A DNA stretch of 64,000 nucleotides, from positions 1 to 64,000 of the forward strand of contig JAAAIG010000097.1 in NCBI GenBank assembly GCA_015852425.1, read 5' to 3'. The stretch's first letter is position 1. Each line of letters starts with the position of its first letter. Position numbers and translations under genes: made by a program. The DNA comes from Gryganskiella cystojenkinii (Eukaryota > Mortierellomycota > Mortierellomycetes > Mortierellales > Mortierellaceae). A model generated the notes under the pieces. It did not search any database, had not been told where the DNA came from, and worked only from the letters and a program-made list of their open reading frames with translations. Shown here one piece after another: positions 22,267 through 34,095 of the stretch.

Positions 22267-25200
22267 ATGGATAAACCCATCAGCGGCGACAAGTACGTTC
22301 GCACGCTTTCTCATTACCTCCGCTCAAACCAACGACGCCTCCTCCCTCCAACCCCTCTTCCCCCAGTCCCACCTCTTCCTACCACACAAACAACAACCTC
22401 TGCTGCCGCCATCGCTGCCAATGCTCGTACTTTCGTCACCCCGGGGGATCCCATGGCCGCAGCCTATGCGGACATGGTCGAATCCCTTTGGAATGTCACC
22501 ACCGCCGTCGTCAACTCCATCACTCCAACTTCCTTGAACCCCTATTCAGGAGAAGACCCTGTCCAAACTCGTGAACGGGAACTCTATGCAGGTGCCTGGG
22601 ATGGTACCGGCGCGGTCTTGCCCGAGGCGAGCCCTCGAGACCGGCACCTTCCTTTTCCTCAGAGCCTAATGCGTTCACCAACTTTACCCCTGGACCTTTA
22701 CTATCTCCTTTACTTGCTGGAACGCTTCGAACAAGTCGGCATCGACCTCGAAGGATGGAGCGGAACTTCTACTTCAAACACAGTGGGAGACTCCAAGAAT
22801 CCCCATCTCACCACAGCTACCGGTGGGGGACTTCCCAACTCAACCAGCTACTCCTCCTTCCCGCCCCCAGCCACTGGAACCGGAGGAGGTCCAGCTTCAA
22901 ATCGACCTCAATCTATCCGATCGTTTTCGTCGACGGCGCTCTCGACCCTCACGCTCATCACGGGATGGAAGCAGTGGTCGAGCGCGGCGTCAAACAGTCC
23001 AACGAATTTCACCATCACGGACGATATTCGTTTCATTCACAAGTTTATGCAGCAAGTCCCCAGCCTACGTCTCCTCGCCAAGATCCCACCAGGGGACCAT
23101 GTCCAGGGCAAAGGTCGGATCGAGGGTTATAATGCGGATGCCATCCTCACGCTCTTTAACCATGGCCTTCCTATCGACAACAATTCTATGGAAGACGACG
23201 TTACCGTTAAACCAGCGCTCCTCTTGTTACCCCTACCAGCAGCTTTCCCGGCCTTGACACATTTGGAACTTCATAGGATCCCGCCGGATTGTGTCGAAGG
23301 TTGGGAGACTTTGATGACCCGGTTGCAGTCCCTGGTCGTGATCCAGGGCAAGATTGACGATGTCCACGATGTCATCGTCACCGCGGTCGTGAACAGCGAG
23401 CGGAGGCGACGTCAACGACAGGTCAAGGAACTCGATCGCGTCACACAGATCAAGCAAGAGCAACAGGAGGCCCTTAAAGACGCAGCCCTCACCTCCGCCA
23501 CTTTGCAAATGGAACTGACCCATGGAGACGACAATGCTCATAAATCGGAAGAACAGCAAGAGGACTCTGCTACGGTTGCCACTGCCATGGAAGTCGAAGA
23601 AGAAGATGACGAGGCTCTGATTTTGGCGTCCCTCAAGATGTGGCCTGTCCTGTCGACATTGTCCCTGTCCGACAATTCCTTACCGGCTTTGGCGCATAAC
23701 GATACGTTCTTTTATACTCAGGCGGTGACCAGTCTAGATCTCTCCCATAACCTCTTACTCTCGCCTCCAACAGGATTGATCCATCTGCACAACATGCGAC
23801 AGCTGAATTTGTCCTACAACATGATCTCGGGGGTTCANNNNNNNNNNAGACCATCTATCAGACCCTCGGAAATATCGCTTCACTGGATCTCCGAAACAAC
23901 AGACTCGAGAGCCTGTCCGGTTTGGAACGACTCTGGAACCTAGAAAAGGTCGATGTCCGAGAGAATCATTTGGATGATGCGGCCGAGGTGGGTCGTTTGG
24001 CAGCTCTGCCAGGGATTCGTGAGATCTGGTCGGACCGCAACCCGTTCTGCTTCATTCAGGTAAAAGCATTCACATGAAAAATTCTCTACCCCTCAGGAAC
24101 ATGGGATGTATCGGTTATGCATCATTTCTTATCATGTCCTGATGCTTACTTTTGTTATTATTGTTTTTGTTGTTGCATGGTGACGGATAGCCCAAGTACA
24201 GGATCGAGATTTTGGCGGTCTTCAAAGCCAATGGTCATAACCTCCTGCTGGATGGCACGTTCGCGTCCTTTAACGAGAAGCGTGCCCTTGCCAACATGTC
24301 CCCAACAACATTTTACACCACCATGGCGAACGTTGCTAATATACCCGCAGCCTCAGCACCCGTCGCGACTTTTGCCAAGGATGTCTCGCCCCATCACCTG
24401 CACCACCCTCAACCCCATCGCCCTCATCATGAACATACTCGGTCCCAGTCCTCGGCCGAGGATGCCGCCATCGCTGCGACAGTCAAATCGACGCCTGGCA
24501 ACAACGCTCAATCGCCTGTAAACAAGTTGGTCAAGAGGAAACTCATGAAGTCAAACAAGAGGGCCAAGCGGGTCGTGGATCTTGATGGGGACGATTACGA
24601 CAGGGCTCTGGAGGGTGACACGGACGGCAAAGCTATGGAGGTGGTGTTGAGTGAAGATGAAGAGATGACGGGACCCTCGGTCAAGTTCTCATCCAGTGTT
24701 CTTGGCTCTCCCGCCATGATTGGCAAGAAGAAGAAGAAAAAGACGACCAGGTCATCCGATGTGGCTCCCGAGGTTGTCGGTTCACCTTCTTCGGACGGAA
24801 ATGGTGCCGGCATTGGCAATGGCAACATTAAGAGCCCCGGTACTGGCGGCACTCTATCCACCGAGGCAGGGCAACAGGAAGAACCCGTCGTCAAGGTCAG
24901 GCGTAGAGTCCCCAAGAAAAGAAACTTGATCCCACCGAATGTCAGTTTTGCAGCTGTTGCCACCGCAGCAGGTGGTCATGGCTCAACTGAGACCGAGTCG
25001 ACCGAGAACGATGACCCCTCGATCGATCATTCACTTTGCAGGGATAATCACCATGTCCATCGACTAGTTCATCTGGAACAATCCATGGCAACGATTCAGT
25101 TGGAGCGTGCTACCTCACCGACCAACGGCGCCTCATCCTCTCCCTCGGCGCATGCTCGTCAGCCCTCAAGAGGTATCTTGAAACGCGCGGGAACTATGGG

Positions 25201-25459
25201 TGCGGATATGGGTCGTCCAATCAGTAGGGTGATATCACCGTCCCCTCAGCCGGGTGTTGATATTGTGCGACCTTCGTCTCCGATAGGATCGTTCTCCTCG
25301 GACGATGGTGGTGCGGATGGGTACAGAAGACGTATTCAAGCGATGCGAAACGAAGCCGGTCATAACTGGTTGATGGTCCTGGCCGAGTTGAACGCGACCG
25401 AGACCACCGGTCATCCACAGAACAGCAATCAAAGCGGAGGGGTCTCTGTCCAAAGATGA
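22267..25459 (+). CDS. leucine-rich-repeat protein interrupted by an assembly gap
   Basis: Exon 1 is 22267-24059, containing ten Ns, and exon 2 is 24191-25459 (donor GTAAAA, acceptor GATAG). The N-terminus (MDKPISGDKYVRTLSHYLRS) suits a fungal cytosolic LRR protein that I cannot name. LRR units are visible before the gap (SLDLSHNLLLSPPTGLIHL, RQLNLSYNMISGV) and after it (ASLDLRNNRLESLSGLERL, EKVDVRENHLDDAAEVGRL), capped by NPFCFIQ joined to PKYRIEILAVFKANGHNLLLDG. The C-terminal 380 residues are basic, Ser-rich and probably disordered, with a KKKKKTT stretch like a nuclear signal. The sequence after the gap lies in another frame, so the true missing length must be 2 modulo 3, not ten. LRR proteins are scaffolds; no partner can be named. 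Confidence 0.8.
23838..23847. other. scaffold gap (10 N)
   Basis: Ten Ns of placeholder length lie within the LRR repeats. The flanking frames differ, so this is an estimated gap, not a real ten-base stretch. Confidence 0.95.
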
Positions 25460-25761
25460 CCCTTCTTTGAGCACGAAGCACACATGTTTAGCAATAGTAT
25501 CGTAACCCCCGAAAATAATAACTTTTTTTGCCTGAAGAAAACAGAGTAGTTTTTCATGTTCCGGAGGAGTCCTAGGCCGGGTTCATTTGTTGGCCTGTTC
25601 ACCAAAAAAAAAAAAAAAAATTGAGGGTCGTTTTTCATTTTTCACCGCACCTCCAAAAACACGAGAAGGGTATTAATGAAAAAAAGTGCTTTGGCGCGTT
25701 TTGTTTTCTTTCTTTGTCTCTCTTTCATCCGAGATCTTTTCTTTGTCTTTTTCTCATTTCC
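25460..25761. other. intergenic spacer
   Basis: The 3' end of the LRR gene, a run of about 18 A near 25602-25620, and a C/T-rich leader before the next ATG. Nothing else recognised. Confidence 0.4.
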
Positions 25762-27672
25762 ATGTCCACGCCCAAAATGCATCCAGGCTCCCTCTCCATC
25801 TTTGACATCCATGTTCTCGTGGAGCTCATTGCTCAAGGCTTGACTAGCAACGACATTTGGAACTGCATGCGCACTTCCAAGTCTTGGCTCATTGCATTCC
25901 AACCCCATCTCTGGCGAAGAGTTAAGCTCCCAAGGTATGGACTCGACCTCACTCACGATCAAGTCTCGGTCCTGCGCAAGAACAGTCAATGGATCCGAGT
26001 TTTTATCGCTCCCTGGCAAGATGTCCCCTTTATGAACCAGGACTTGATCCGAAACCTTCGAGTCCTCCAATGTCTATACACCGGAAGAAAGTACACATAC
26101 TCTCCAGCAGAGCAGCATCTCTTGCGATTGAATCAGGCTGAACAAGAAAAAGCAGGAACCATGCACAGCGACGAGAAAGAACAAGGAGAACAAGGAGAAC
26201 AAGAAGAACTAGAAAATGAGAAAAAGGAGCTAAGGCGAGGAGATCTCGACGACGACTCTACCAAAACGACTGCGGCCCAGCTGCAACCTTCGAGAAAAAC
26301 ATTCAGCTCTCAACAACTCTTGCCTCTGAAATCTGTCCTGGAACTCATCTCGATGAACCCTCGTCTTCGTGTTCTCTTTGCAGCTTGGAGCGATGATCCT
26401 CGGCAATACCTTAAAAGCAATCTCGACGGGATGCGGAACCACCGATCCTTGCAGACCATTGAACTCGTAGGCTCTGAGATATCTGCCTCTCGGACCCTAC
26501 TCCTCTTACAGCACATGCCGCTCTCGGTCGAGCTTCTCTATACAAATATTGGGTCGAAAGAAACTTTGGATGCCACTACAATGCCCGGCTGGAGAGTTCT
26601 TCCTCGGCTGCGGTCCTTGACATTTAAGGGATCTATCAGTCAATTGCAAAAATATCTTCTCTGCCCCCTCTTACAGTCCTGTCCAAACCTGCAGCAGTTC
26701 AATCCAGTCTGGTCCAAGACCAAGAGCGAGAACCAACAGATCATCCAGACTACCCGCGAATTCTGCCCAAAACTAATATCGATCTCGGTCGAGTTCTACT
26801 GTTTGGTCCAGATTGAAGTTTTGCTGGAACTTGTTCGAGCTTATGCGGGTCAGCTTAAAGTACTGAGGCTTCACCTCACCCCCGACATTCATCGACATGT
26901 TTTGCCAGTGTTGCTTGGTCTGGATGTGTCCAATATCGTTTCGAGCGAGAGCAGGAAGGATGATCCTTGTACTGACACTGTCGTATCTTCCCCTCCTCGT
27001 CTTTCTCCTCTGCAACCTTCGTCTTCACCACCGTCCATGTTCTCCTCAGCCGCGACACTAACCCACGTTCGATTAGTTGAAGTCGAGCTCATGAATGAAC
27101 ATGGTCCTCAGTCGATCCCGACAATGTTTTTGAAGCACTGCCCGGGTCTCAAAGAGTTCAAAGTCAACAGCAGTTCGTCCATGATCGGGTTACAAGACCT
27201 TGTTGACACTCCCTGGATCTCACCCGACTTGGAGTCGCTTGAGCTGACAATCAGCGAATGGGGTGACTTTGTAGTGCTACCGCTGCGGTCTATCCGTGAC
27301 CGTGCGGTTTACTCAAGCGATTGTTACTACGCGGTTAGAGAGGAAATTCTCGGAGACATCAAGAGCAGCCATCAGAAGAAACCAGACAACAAGAACGAAG
27401 TCAGGGGCAAAGACAGCGGAGAGGTCGAATATGATCAGGCTTGGGAGAAAGCCTGGGATCGAGCCCGAAGGGAGGATGAAGAGCTCAGAACTTTAGCCAA
27501 GAACGTTGTCAAGTTGTATTGGAAACTCAAGGCTCTGCCCCATCTAAAAGATGTGGTCTTGCACTGGGCCACGAGCCGACCCAAGCTCCGTTTGGCGTTG
27601 GGAGTGTTCTATGTAACCCAAGAAGATAGTCGAGTCGGGGTCAAGGAACTGGAGTGGTTGCGCATGGATTGA
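25762..27672 (+). CDS. F-box/LRR-like protein 1
   Basis: Single exon, 636 residues from the ATG at 25762; the open frame before it is leader sequence. The N-terminus (SIFDIHVLVELIAQGLTSNDIWNCMRTSKSWLIAFQPHLWRRVKL, about 10-55) has F-box layout: paired hydrophobic helices, a central C/S-K-W turn and a closing W-R. F-box proteins recruit targets to SCF (Skp1-Cullin) ubiquitin ligases. The rest is a leucine-rich solenoid with irregular units, a Glu/Gln-rich insert (about 165-200) and a C-terminal block containing LQDLVDTPWISPDLESLEL. A truncated relative of that block occurs in the remnant near 35.5 kb. It is the first of four F-box genes in a row, suggesting local duplication followed by strong divergence. 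The target is unknown. Confidence 0.8.
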   Translation: MSTPKMHPGSLSIFDIHVLVELIAQGLTSNDIWNCMRTSKSWLIAFQPHLWRRVKLPRYGLDLTHDQVSVLRKNSQWIRVFIAPWQDVPFMNQDLIRNLRVLQCLYTGRKYTYSPAEQHLLRLNQAEQEKAGTMHSDEKEQGEQGEQEELENEKKELRRGDLDDDSTKTTAAQLQPSRKTFSSQQLLPLKSVLELISMNPRLRVLFAAWSDDPRQYLKSNLDGMRNHRSLQTIELVGSEISASRTLLLLQHMPLSVELLYTNIGSKETLDATTMPGWRVLPRLRSLTFKGSISQLQKYLLCPLLQSCPNLQQFNPVWSKTKSENQQIIQTTREFCPKLISISVEFYCLVQIEVLLELVRAYAGQLKVLRLHLTPDIHRHVLPVLLGLDVSNIVSSESRKDDPCTDTVVSSPPRLSPLQPSSSPPSMFSSAATLTHVRLVEVELMNEHGPQSIPTMFLKHCPGLKEFKVNSSSSMIGLQDLVDTPWISPDLESLELTISEWGDFVVLPLRSIRDRAVYSSDCYYAVREEILGDIKSSHQKKPDNKNEVRGKDSGEVEYDQAWEKAWDRARREDEELRTLAKNVVKLYWKLKALPHLKDVVLHWATSRPKLRLALGVFYVTQEDSRVGVKELEWLRMD

Positions 27673-28087
27673 TTGAACTTGCTTGTTCGCTGGTAGAAAG
27701 TTCGGCAAATAAACTAAAGTTTCGTGGGTCTAGAACGCGTTATTGTAAATCTTCTATTCTCTTCTGGCCCTCAGTACCGATCATCCCAGCTGCCTCCAAC
27801 TCTTGAGCGCATGCCGATACAACAAACATGGGCCTATCGTATCCTCTTGTGCGAAAGGCAATCCTTCTTTCCCGCTATGACATTTTATTTGATACACGTT
27901 GCATTTATTTTAAACAATATTTGTACTGACAACAGGACTTTGCTTGTTTCCGAAAATGAACACCGATTTTTTTTTGTGAGGTCAAGACGACGTGTCGCGA
28001 CAGGGGGAAGAGGGAATTTATCTAATTATTATAACGTTATATCTATTATATGCAGTGGATTGAACAATCGATCGAATATATGACCAA
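27673..28087. other. convergent intergenic spacer
   Basis: This separates the 3' ends of two F-box genes. A+T-rich, with AATAAA-like signals near 27709. No gene seen. Confidence 0.4.
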
Positions 28088-30115
28088 TTAAGTGCCTCCG
28101 CCACGATTCTCGTTCCCGACCAACGGAAAAGGATCAGGCTCAAAATTCACCTCGAGATCCTCTAGAAACTGGAACCGGGTTAGAAGTTGTTCTTTGCTGC
28201 TGTAATAAAGACAAAAGTACCTCTTGGAATAGTGTGAAATACAGACTTGCAAGCGCCTCAAAAGTGGTCTCTCTATCGCGATGGAATAGGTCAGCTTTCT
28301 TGAGGGCCTAGAAGGGGGAACCGCAGTGGTCATGGTGGTGGTGATGGTTGTCTTTTTCGTATCAACAATCGGAGCTCGACCAAGACTATGGAACAACGAG
28401 AGATCAAAAATCGGTCCTATGATTTCGAGATCATCCAGACAGGGCATTAACCTCAAAAGATCCCTCGTCATCAACAGGGCGTCTTTGGTTTCTTGATCTG
28501 GTGGTTGGGCCGCCTTTTGTATTCTGAGGTTTTCATCATCAGGGTAGGATCCTAGTCTCGAGTCAATAAGACGTCGAAGCACGAGTTTTCTGACAGTTCC
28601 CGTCCATGGCAAAATAGCGCGCACATCTTCTCGAGTTGTATGCGAAACTTGACTCCAGAGATATGGTTTAATACCGATCAAATTGCGAGAGCTGATATCA
28701 AGCGTTACCAGACTCCGACAGAGGCCTGAGGTCAAAATGCAACCTGTCAAATCGGTATTGTAGATGCCGTGCACCTTGTCAATAATGAGATGCTGGACCG
28801 AGACCAGTTCTTGAGAGAGATCCTCCACCATCTGTCTTATCTCTGCGGGGGTTTCACGGGAAAAAGAATAGGGCTGATCACCAAAGATGAGAGTCCCAAT
28901 TTGAAGTCCGGGAGAGCCCTGTCGCGCTAAGGGCTTTAACACTCGGGAGACAACCCATGGATTGGGTAATCGATGAAAGATATACAATTTTTGCAAGTGA
29001 GGAAATATAATCGGCGAGGCATTACTGTTTGATTTGGCCTCCGTACTACGGGGCACTGACAGAGGATCGAGGTTGTTGGCGAAAAAGCCCAACATGGACT
29101 CCACGAACACCCCAGCCAAGGATAAAGATCTGAGGTTCGGGAAACATTCTAGGACTGTTCGGGCGATCTCAAATGTGTATGGACCTTCGAAGACGAGAGT
29201 CTTGACAGTTGGTGCCACTAGTGAATGGTTTTGTGGCCAAAGCTGCGGGCCTTGTACAAGATAAGCTGGTTGTTGCTGTCGCTGCTGTTGTTTTTGATTT
29301 GCCACGATCATGATATTCGTTATTTTTAGCTCCTCAAGGACCTTCAAACCGCAAAAACAATCCAGCAGGACTTCCAAGGAAACGTTGTTAATCTGATGCC
29401 ACATAGGTTCTCCCAGAATGACAAGGAATCTCAGTCCCTTGGAAACACAACTACGCTTCAAACGGACAAAGAACTGATCCAGGTTTTTGGGAGTTAAAGT
29501 ACCAGGACTGAGTGTCAGGGACTCCAATCGGCAGAGCAGAGAGCCTTCAAGCGGCAACTGGTCCCAAAAACTTGATGGTGAAACCTCCGGAGGTCGGTCG
29601 GGATTCGCAAAAAATTTCTTGTAAAAAGGTCTCCGTGAGGGCACGAGTGCGACTGGGAGATCCATGTTGGACCAGATCAATCGAGCAGGGTTCGCAGGTT
29701 GACAGAATGGAGAACTCGAATGCATTGTACTAGCATCGGCACACTGGATCGAACGAAGGTTTCGACACTGATTCAGAACAGCACTCATCCCCTCGGGGAG
29801 TACCTCTGAAAATCCGGATTGTCCGGTGCTGACTATGAGCCCTTTTATCTGGTCAAATGGATTCTTGTTGACAGCCTTTTTGCTACCATCTGCAATCATA
29901 GCGAGGTTGTAGAAGTCTATGAGCGTAGAATATCGCTTCTGGTTGTCGATGTTCAGGATGATGGAGAAATGAGGTGCACATAACCCCTGGCAATGCTTGC
30001 TGAGAAGCCGGATGCGGTGGATATGTTTTGGGTCCAAGTACTGGATAACAGATTGGAAGAGTTCGGGGACCGTAAAGACTCGAGTCCAGGCAGGGACATC
30101 GCAGTCGCTTTCCAT
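28088..30115 (-). CDS. F-box/LRR-like protein 2
   Basis: Single exon, 675 residues. The F-box is at the N-terminus: VFTVPELFQSVIQYLDPKHIHRIRLLSKHCQGLCAPHF (about 13-50), with the usual P-E-L and the closing basic/hydrophobic helix. Downstream are irregular leucine-rich segments (SLRFLVILGEPMW, TLVFEGPYTFEIARTVLECFPNLRSLSLAG, LVTLDISSRNLIG) that form a substrate-binding solenoid in this class. A poly-Gln patch occurs near residue 275 and a Thr run near 600. No introns are needed. It is convergent with F-box gene 1. The general SCF-adaptor role is family knowledge; nothing shows the target. Confidence 0.8.
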   Translation of the reverse strand: MESDCDVPAWTRVFTVPELFQSVIQYLDPKHIHRIRLLSKHCQGLCAPHFSIILNIDNQKRYSTLIDFYNLAMIADGSKKAVNKNPFDQIKGLIVSTGQSGFSEVLPEGMSAVLNQCRNLRSIQCADASTMHSSSPFCQPANPARLIWSNMDLPVALVPSRRPFYKKFFANPDRPPEVSPSSFWDQLPLEGSLLCRLESLTLSPGTLTPKNLDQFFVRLKRSCVSKGLRFLVILGEPMWHQINNVSLEVLLDCFCGLKVLEELKITNIMIVANQKQQQRQQQPAYLVQGPQLWPQNHSLVAPTVKTLVFEGPYTFEIARTVLECFPNLRSLSLAGVFVESMLGFFANNLDPLSVPRSTEAKSNSNASPIIFPHLQKLYIFHRLPNPWVVSRVLKPLARQGSPGLQIGTLIFGDQPYSFSRETPAEIRQMVEDLSQELVSVQHLIIDKVHGIYNTDLTGCILTSGLCRSLVTLDISSRNLIGIKPYLWSQVSHTTREDVRAILPWTGTVRKLVLRRLIDSRLGSYPDDENLRIQKAAQPPDQETKDALLMTRDLLRLMPCLDDLEIIGPIFDLSLFHSLGRAPIVDTKKTTITTTMTTAVPPSRPSRKLTYSIAIERPLLRRLQVCISHYSKRYFCLYYSSKEQLLTRFQFLEDLEVNFEPDPFPLVGNENRGGGT

Positions 30116-30700
30116 TTTGTTTACGAGCGAATGTATCTGTGTTTGGGAAACGGATAGAGAGTGAAGTGTTGGTTCAAGATGAATGGATCGGCAGATAAGC
30201 GCGGTAAGAAAAAAAACAGCGCTTTTATATTTTGTTTAACCCTTCGCTTTACCAAGAATGGAAGGCGGTTCGTTTATGCGGCAGTGCAGCACATGAATGG
30301 GAACGGATTTTTTTTTCGATCTTCACACGAGTACACAAACAAACAAGAGGAGAATGAGTTCAGTGACGGCAAAACAAGTCAGTCGGGGTCCTGAACGGCG
30401 GACCATGTGTTCTTCGATATTTTGGTTGGCGGTGCACAGTGCGATATCTGGACCAACATGATTGACACCTTTTTTATTTTCTGCCATAATCTATCTTTAA
30501 ATGAACAGACGAACAATAAGGGTTGGCAGAAGAGAACATGGGAACTTGGTCACCTGGGAAGAGTCTGAAACAGCTTTTTTTCATGGACTCTTGCTCTTGA
30601 TTCGTGGTAGCCTCTGGCGAAGAGAATTATTACCAGCCCTGAGAACAGCTTCATTTCTGGGATTGATTAAAGGATCGAACAGACATGCTGTAGAGGTTCA
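30116..30700. other. intergenic spacer upstream of F-box gene 2
   Basis: The promoter side of the minus-strand F-box gene. It contains short frames only, with poly-A and poly-T tracts. No gene supported. Confidence 0.4.
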
Positions 30701-30981
30701 TCAGAGAGCCGCAGAGACTTGAGTTTTCCGATTGGTCTCGAGGACTGAATGGGCCATGGTGACGACGTCGTTGTGTACGGGTGGTGAATGAGGGTCGAGG
30801 CTTGTAAGGTCCTGTAAGCGGTTACAGGAGTCGATTTAGGAACGCTTAATTGTTTAGAGGAGAGAGATCTGATTGATTGATTGAGTGAAGAGTTGAGAAG
30901 GGGAAAGAGAACGAGACTTACGTCGTGCGCTAGGACCACACAATAATCAGAGCCCTGCGTGATAGTTAAACTCGACTGCAT
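30701..30981 (-). CDS. candidate tiny spliced gene (56 residues)
   Basis: Exons 30981-30922 and 30811-30701 join in phase 0 through a 110-nt intron with a perfect GTAAGT donor and a TTACAG acceptor. They encode MQSSLTITQGSDYCVVLAHD followed by DLTSLDPHSPPVHNDVVTMA and 16 more residues. The product is hydrophilic with balanced composition, unlike the low-complexity frames around it. It lies head-to-head with F-box gene 3, whose start is about 185 bp away. No family is recognised. It could instead be a chance pair of splice-like sites or the end of a longer transcript; conservation or RNA reads would decide. Confidence 0.35.
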
Positions 30982-31165
30982 CAAAAGAGCGGCGCGCACT
31001 CGGGAGGCGCGGCTGCCTCTAAACCTTCTCTGCCACTACTTTGGTTCCTTTTCTCTCTGTCCCTTCCGTTCCTGATTTTTGTTCTCTCTCTCTCATACCT
31101 TCCTCATCATTGCCATCCTCCTTTGTTACATTTCCATCTCGGCACTCCTTCTCTGCTTCCTCATC

Positions 31166-34095
31166 ATGTCTCTTTCAGTATTACCACTGGAATGTATTCA
31201 GCTTATTCTCCAACAGCTAATGGAAAACGAGGAAAGGGCAACTCTCGCGCGCTTAATTCAAGTCAACCGATACTTTAGTTCTGCAACGTTACCCTACCTG
31301 TATAACGATCCTTTTAGTCTCAACTTGTTTGGCGGTGGCGAAAGCCTTGACGACCATAGGGGTCTCTTCAAGCTCGTTCAGTTGTTGCTCCGACAACGCC
31401 CAAGAGAAACAGTCAGCGAGCTCCTCTGTGTTGCGTTCAATGCCTTTCCAGAACATACTCCAGAGCCCTTGCCGGTCAAGAAGTCTCTTACTGAAATTGA
31501 AGTCGGTTCCGCGAAAGTAAACCAGGACGGAGAGGTCTTGGAGAATCACCTCAAAGACTTGAAGCAAAGCCCGGACAAGGACCAAGTCCGATGGAGCAGT
31601 CAAGCTACGACAGAAACAACGCCAACAACAGCATCATCACGACACCACCATTCGAAAGCCTCAACATTTGACTACCTCTCCTTTGTTCGCGACTTTGACC
31701 TTGAAGAAATAATTTTCAATCCCTTCCGCCACCCTCCTCCACTTTCCAAGTATTACCCTCCTCGGCTGTTCGACCTCGTGTTCAGAACCAGGACCGGAAT
31801 GTCTGCATTGGCCTACGGTGAAGGACGGTACGATGAGAACATTGCTTTTCCTCCAGGAAGAGCTACCTTTGTAGACAAGTTCCCCGCATCAAGACTCCGA
31901 GAGGCAGCCCTGGCAACATCTCTTCGTCGCGAACTTACTTGGACCCTGTGCTCACCGGTCTTGGAATATATCCAATCAATCTGTATGCCGCTGTCGGATG
32001 TCGATCGGTACCTGAATTTGGTCGACCGATTCGAATCTCTGCAACAGATTAACTTCGTCATGGATGAATTCGATCCTGATCCTCGAGTATTTCAGCCGCC
32101 CAACCCAGAGTTCGACGCCGTCCTTGAGTCTTTCAGGCAACGAACTGACCAACAGTTCAGGAGCATGTGTACTTTCGTTCAGCGACATGGGACTCGGTTT
32201 CCTAATCAACTCTGGAGTGCCGTCTGCAGGGAGCATAAGACCTGGCCTAGAGGAAGAGAACGTGCCCACGCAATATCGAGGAGGAGTTGGTTAGTCTCCT
32301 ACCACCTTTATTCCGCCCGACAGTTATCGTCCCGTTCAATTGGAGACAACTCGTCAACAAAGTCAAGGAAACAGATCTCAGGTTTGTCAGGACTGTAGTC
32401 CTCTTACGAAGTCAAAAATACGAAGGCGCGAGTATGGCTTCAGCACTCTTGGCGGCCGATCCTATGTTCCTGAGTCGTTGTCGAAAACTGGAACATCTTT
32501 TCTTGTCCAACCCAGGCCCGGTGTCCTTTCGTTGGGCCGTGGATGAGAAACTAGCTTGGGATCGATTCCATGCAACTAAAGCAGTGCCCACATCGCCAAC
32601 ATCAGGAGCATCAATAACAGCAACCACAGCTAGAGCGGCAGCTGCTATACCTGTAAAAAATATCTCGTCGTCTTCGTCGGTGCCTATGGCAGTACAGCAA
32701 CCGTCGCTACCCCTTATCCCTTTGAAGGACATCAAACTCTCCGTGGCTGAGAAATTCGAGGATGAACTGGATGATATCGCCTTCGCTTTCAGCTCGACCC
32801 TGAGGTCAATTACTGGCATAGTGAATCATGTCGAACCTCCTTCTATCGATGTTCAAGGGCACCAACAACAGTCAAAGTTTCGAGTGGGTCAAGGCTGGAG
32901 GGTGCCTGAGCTGACATCGCTTTATGTGCACCTCTCAAGGACAAAACTATTGGTCGACGAGGATCTGTTGTCTTTTGGATTGTCGAAAAAGATCGAACAC
33001 TTGCTGCTGCAGGATGAGAGCGGCACCTATCAGTGTCAGGATATCTATACTTGTCTACCCCGTACAAGTCCCTGGCCGAAAATGAAAGAATTACACCTTC
33101 GCGGTTGGCCTGCGTTGACTTTCCACCTGGATACGCTCCACCAAACTCCGAATCTCAAGACTTTGAACCTCGGTCATACTTACCTCCCTCCTACCTCGGA
33201 ACTGCTAGCCTCTCTTCAGCCGCTGGACTTTGAAGACAATGATAACTCGGACCCAACGACAACAGCAACAACAATAGAAGATGATGTAGATACAGACCTA
33301 TTGACGGTAACAGCGAGGACAGGGACACAAAGCATTGGTCGTCGACCTAGATTCACCTGGAGCTGGGATTTGCCGCATCTGGAAACCCTACAACCCAGTT
33401 CTGAGTCCGCGTTCTTATTCCAGTTTCGAATGCTAGCAGGCTGCCCCTCTCTGAAGCAACTTGGACTCGATATCCGTAGCCTCGCCAACGATGGTCGTCA
33501 ACTGCCAGGACAACGGCGAATTCTCCGTTGTCAAGATTTTTCAGTTTTACCCAACAGTCAAACTCCCTGTTCGTCTCACTTGCCTTCTTGTGCTCTGGAT
33601 TTACACGCAGGCGGAGAGTGTCAAAACAACGACAGTCGACAACACCGGCAACAACAGCAACAACAGCAACAGATACCGTCTATCGTTACATCCAATATCG
33701 AGAATCTGAGCCTTGTGGGCCATTGGGTTATGGACAAGGACTTGAGAGAGATGATGTTCTTGAATGTATTTCCGAATTTGGTCTCCACGTCGGAAGTGGA
33801 GACGTCGGGTTATTCTGTCGAGAGCTGGCTACAGATGGCAAGGTCGCTGCCTCGATTGAAGGAGTCTGGCATCAGCATGTTTCCAGTAGAGAGGACTGAG
33901 CTGACAACGATCCTAGCAAAGTTGGATGTTGTGACGAGACCTCCAATGGCAATCTCGCTGGATGGCGGGCGTAGGGTCTATCTTCACAAGGAAAAGATCT
34001 TTTATATCAATGGCGTATGTTGCTCGTTCGCCGAGGATATGGAACAAGATTGTTCTGATACTAGCGAGAGACGGGATGAAAGAACACGACGGTAG
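31166..34095 (+). CDS. F-box/LRR-like protein 3, apparently frameshifted
   Basis: The ATG at 31166 (MSLSVLPLECIQLILQQL) opens an F-box and leucine-rich region that stays in frame to about 32260. Coding-like sequence then continues in another frame (NIEEELVSLLPPLFRPTVI...) to a stop at 34095. That second frame is open only from 32251, so the switch falls within roughly ten bases of 32258. No good intron donor precedes it, and the flanking protein reads naturally as WPRGRE followed by CPRNIEEE if one base is missing from the short A run there. I therefore read a single-base deletion, either an assembly error or a recent lesion. If restored the protein would be about 975 residues, with poly-Gln (about 33650-33675) and several leucine-rich units. 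Without repair only the first 410 residues would be made. Confidence 0.7.

Noticed and set aside
27291..27496. Alternative frame inside F-box gene 1
   Set aside because: It overlaps the longer frame with good coding texture and has biased basic composition.
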